Shown piece after piece: positions 4,294 through 5,319 of a DNA stretch of 5,319 nucleotides. The stretch's first letter is position 1; the number at the start of each line of letters is the position of its first letter. The notes under the pieces were generated by a model. That model did not search any database and was not told the origin of the DNA. It saw only the letters and a program-made list of their open reading frames with translations. The position numbers and the translations under genes were made by a program. Origin of the DNA: CAZUHK01 sp964620345 (GTDB taxonomy: Bacteria > Planctomycetota > Phycisphaerae > Phycisphaerales > Zrk34); the NCBI GenBank assembly GCA_964620345.1, contig CAZUHK010000196.1, forward strand, positions 1-5,319, given 5' to 3'.

Positions 4294-5319
4294 ATGATCG
4301 CACCCGCCCCGCTGCAAGCCCATCGCCCGCGGCCGCGGGTGCTGCTCACGGTGATCGCGCTGGCGATCGCGATGCTCGCGATGCGCATGGCCGCGCCCAG
4401 CGACCTGTTCGACAACGAGCAGCCCAACACCGTCAGCTACACGATCGACATCATCGTCAACGGCCAGTGGGTCATCCCGCGGGACATGTTCGGCCGGGCG
4501 CCGCACAAGCCGCCGCTGTACAACTGGCTGAGCGTGCCGGTGGTCGGCTGGGCGGGGGTGCACGAGCAGTGGGCGTTCAAGCTGCCGTCGATCGTCGGCA
4601 TGCTCGCGGCGATGGCGGCCACGGCCCTGGCCTGCGTGTGGCTGCTGGGGCGCGACGAGCGCCCGATCAAGGAGGAAGATCGGCCGGTGCTCGCGCGCCT
4701 GCGGCTATGGGAAATCGGCCTGATCGCCGCGGCGATGCTGCTGGCCAGCCACACCGGGGCGAAGTTCATCTATCTGGCCCGGCCCGACACGCTGCTGCTG
4801 CTGTTCACCACGCTCGGCTGGCTGTGTTTCACCTGCACGCTGCTGGTTGAGCGGCCGCGATTCGGGGGGTGGGTGAACCTGGTCGGCTGGCTGTGCGTGT
4901 GGGGCGCGGCGATGACCAAGGGCCCGCCGGCACTGCTGCTGCCGATCTACGCGGTGCTCGGGGCGAAGCTGCTGGTCGGCCGATGGGGCGCGGTGCGGAA
5001 CACCGGCATCGCGTGGGGCCTGCCGCTGGCGCTGGGGCTGACCGGCGCGTGGCTGGGCGCGGCCTACTGGGTCGATGCCCGAGCCGTCGTCGAAGAACTG
5101 CTCGGCGATCAGGCGTTTGGCAAGGTGACCCGCCGCGGGCCGTGGCGGATCGTGACCGAGGCGTACAAGTCGCCGGGCTTCGCGATCGTGCGGTTCCTGC
5201 CGTGGTCGCTGATCGCGATCCTCACGCTCGTGCACATCCCGCCGCGGCGGTGGTTCGCCCATCGCCTGGGCCCGGCGGTGCTGTGGGTAGTGGTCGTGGT
5301 CGGCTTCTTCCTGATTCCC
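4294..5319 (+). CDS. ArnT/PMT-like GT-C membrane glycosyltransferase (cut by window edge)
   Basis: The frame from ATG 4294 is open to the right edge (342 codons). It encodes an integral membrane protein with helices near residues 16-34, 100-118, 141-155, 165-184, 192-206, 211-227, 238-260, 296-317 and 326 onward. The first extracytoplasmic loop has FDNEQPNTV (39-47), then NGQWVIPRD (56-64) and APHKPPLYNWL (69-79). These match the acidic (D/E) and KPPL motifs of the ArnT/PMT (GT-C, polyprenyl-phosphate sugar donor) superfamily. ARPDTLLLLF (162-171), MTKGPPALLLP (207-217) and FLPWS (301-305) are further landmarks. Such enzymes use a polyprenyl-linked sugar to modify lipid A, glycans or proteins outside the inner membrane. 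The first helix requires the 4294 start or the nearby GTG 4288; ATG 4381 would remove it. The acceptor is unknown. GC at third positions is very high, more so than in the r-protein genes. Confidence 0.85.
   Translation, partial: MIAPAPLQAHRPRPRVLLTVIALAIAMLAMRMAAPSDLFDNEQPNTVSYTIDIIVNGQWVIPRDMFGRAPHKPPLYNWLSVPVVGWAGVHEQWAFKLPSIVGMLAAMAATALACVWLLGRDERPIKEEDRPVLARLRLWEIGLIAAAMLLASHTGAKFIYLARPDTLLLLFTTLGWLCFTCTLLVERPRFGGWVNLVGWLCVWGAAMTKGPPALLLPIYAVLGAKLLVGRWGAVRNTGIAWGLPLALGLTGAWLGAAYWVDARAVVEELLGDQAFGKVTRRGPWRIVTEAYKSPGFAIVRFLPWSLIAILTLVHIPPRRWFAHRLGPAVLWVVVVVGFFLIP

Noticed and set aside
4185..4430. N-terminal extension of the GT2 gene to the upstream ATGs at 4295 or 4430.
   Set aside because: The extension overlaps the divergent GT-C gene, is arginine- and proline-rich, and comes before a normal GT2 start at MPPIDLTLIAP.
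3372..4850. A 492-codon open frame on the plus strand opposite the GT2 gene.
   Set aside because: It lies antisense to a clear GT2 enzyme and out of frame with the GT-C gene. Its translation is low-complexity, rich in Arg, Ala and Gly and without motifs, as expected from GC-rich shadow frames.

Overview
The window looks like an ordinary chromosomal segment of a GC-rich bacterium. It carries the first five genes of a ribosomal-protein operon of the S10 type, all on the minus strand, next to a small ferredoxin-like gene and a pair of glycosyltransferase genes. The r-protein sequences, the small Bfd-like [2Fe-2S] protein with a basic C-terminal tail, and the high-GC codon use suggest a planctomycete, perhaps of the Phycisphaerae. 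That is inferred from remembered protein style, not from a search.

Layout from right to left, which is the direction of transcription for most genes. At the right edge a plus-strand membrane glycosyltransferase of the ArnT/PMT (GT-C) type starts at 4294 and runs off the window. Divergent from it is a minus-strand GT2 glycosyltransferase of the polyprenyl-phosphate sugar synthase type (4184 to 3429), followed after 80 bases by a 93-residue Bfd-like [2Fe-2S] protein (3348 to 3067). A 231-base gap then holds a strong sigma-70-like promoter (TTGACA, 16 bases, TATCCT) and a leader of about 95 bases with two good hairpins. After that come rpsJ (S10), rplC (L3), rplD (L4), rplW (L23) and the first 170 codons of rplB (L2), which is cut by the left edge.

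The r-protein genes build the 30S head (S10, also the NusE antitermination factor) and the 50S core and exit tunnel (L3, L4, L23, L2). Their order is the canonical one. The spacing is uneven: L4 and L23 overlap by one base and L23-L2 are 32 bases apart, but S10-L3 and L3-L4 are separated by 178 and 164 bases that hold inverted repeats and no gene. The usual upstream neighbours (tuf, fusA, rpsG, rpsL) are absent from the 2.4 kb shown upstream of S10.

The two glycosyltransferases plausibly form one pathway: the GT2 enzyme loads a sugar onto a polyprenyl phosphate at the cytoplasmic face, and the GT-C enzyme transfers it to an envelope acceptor on the other side. No mobile element, CRISPR array, tRNA or rRNA was seen. 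I found no convincing new biological system. The points most worth checking are the S10 leader, the structured spacers around rplC, the conserved-looking Bfd-like neighbour and its possible leaderless start.
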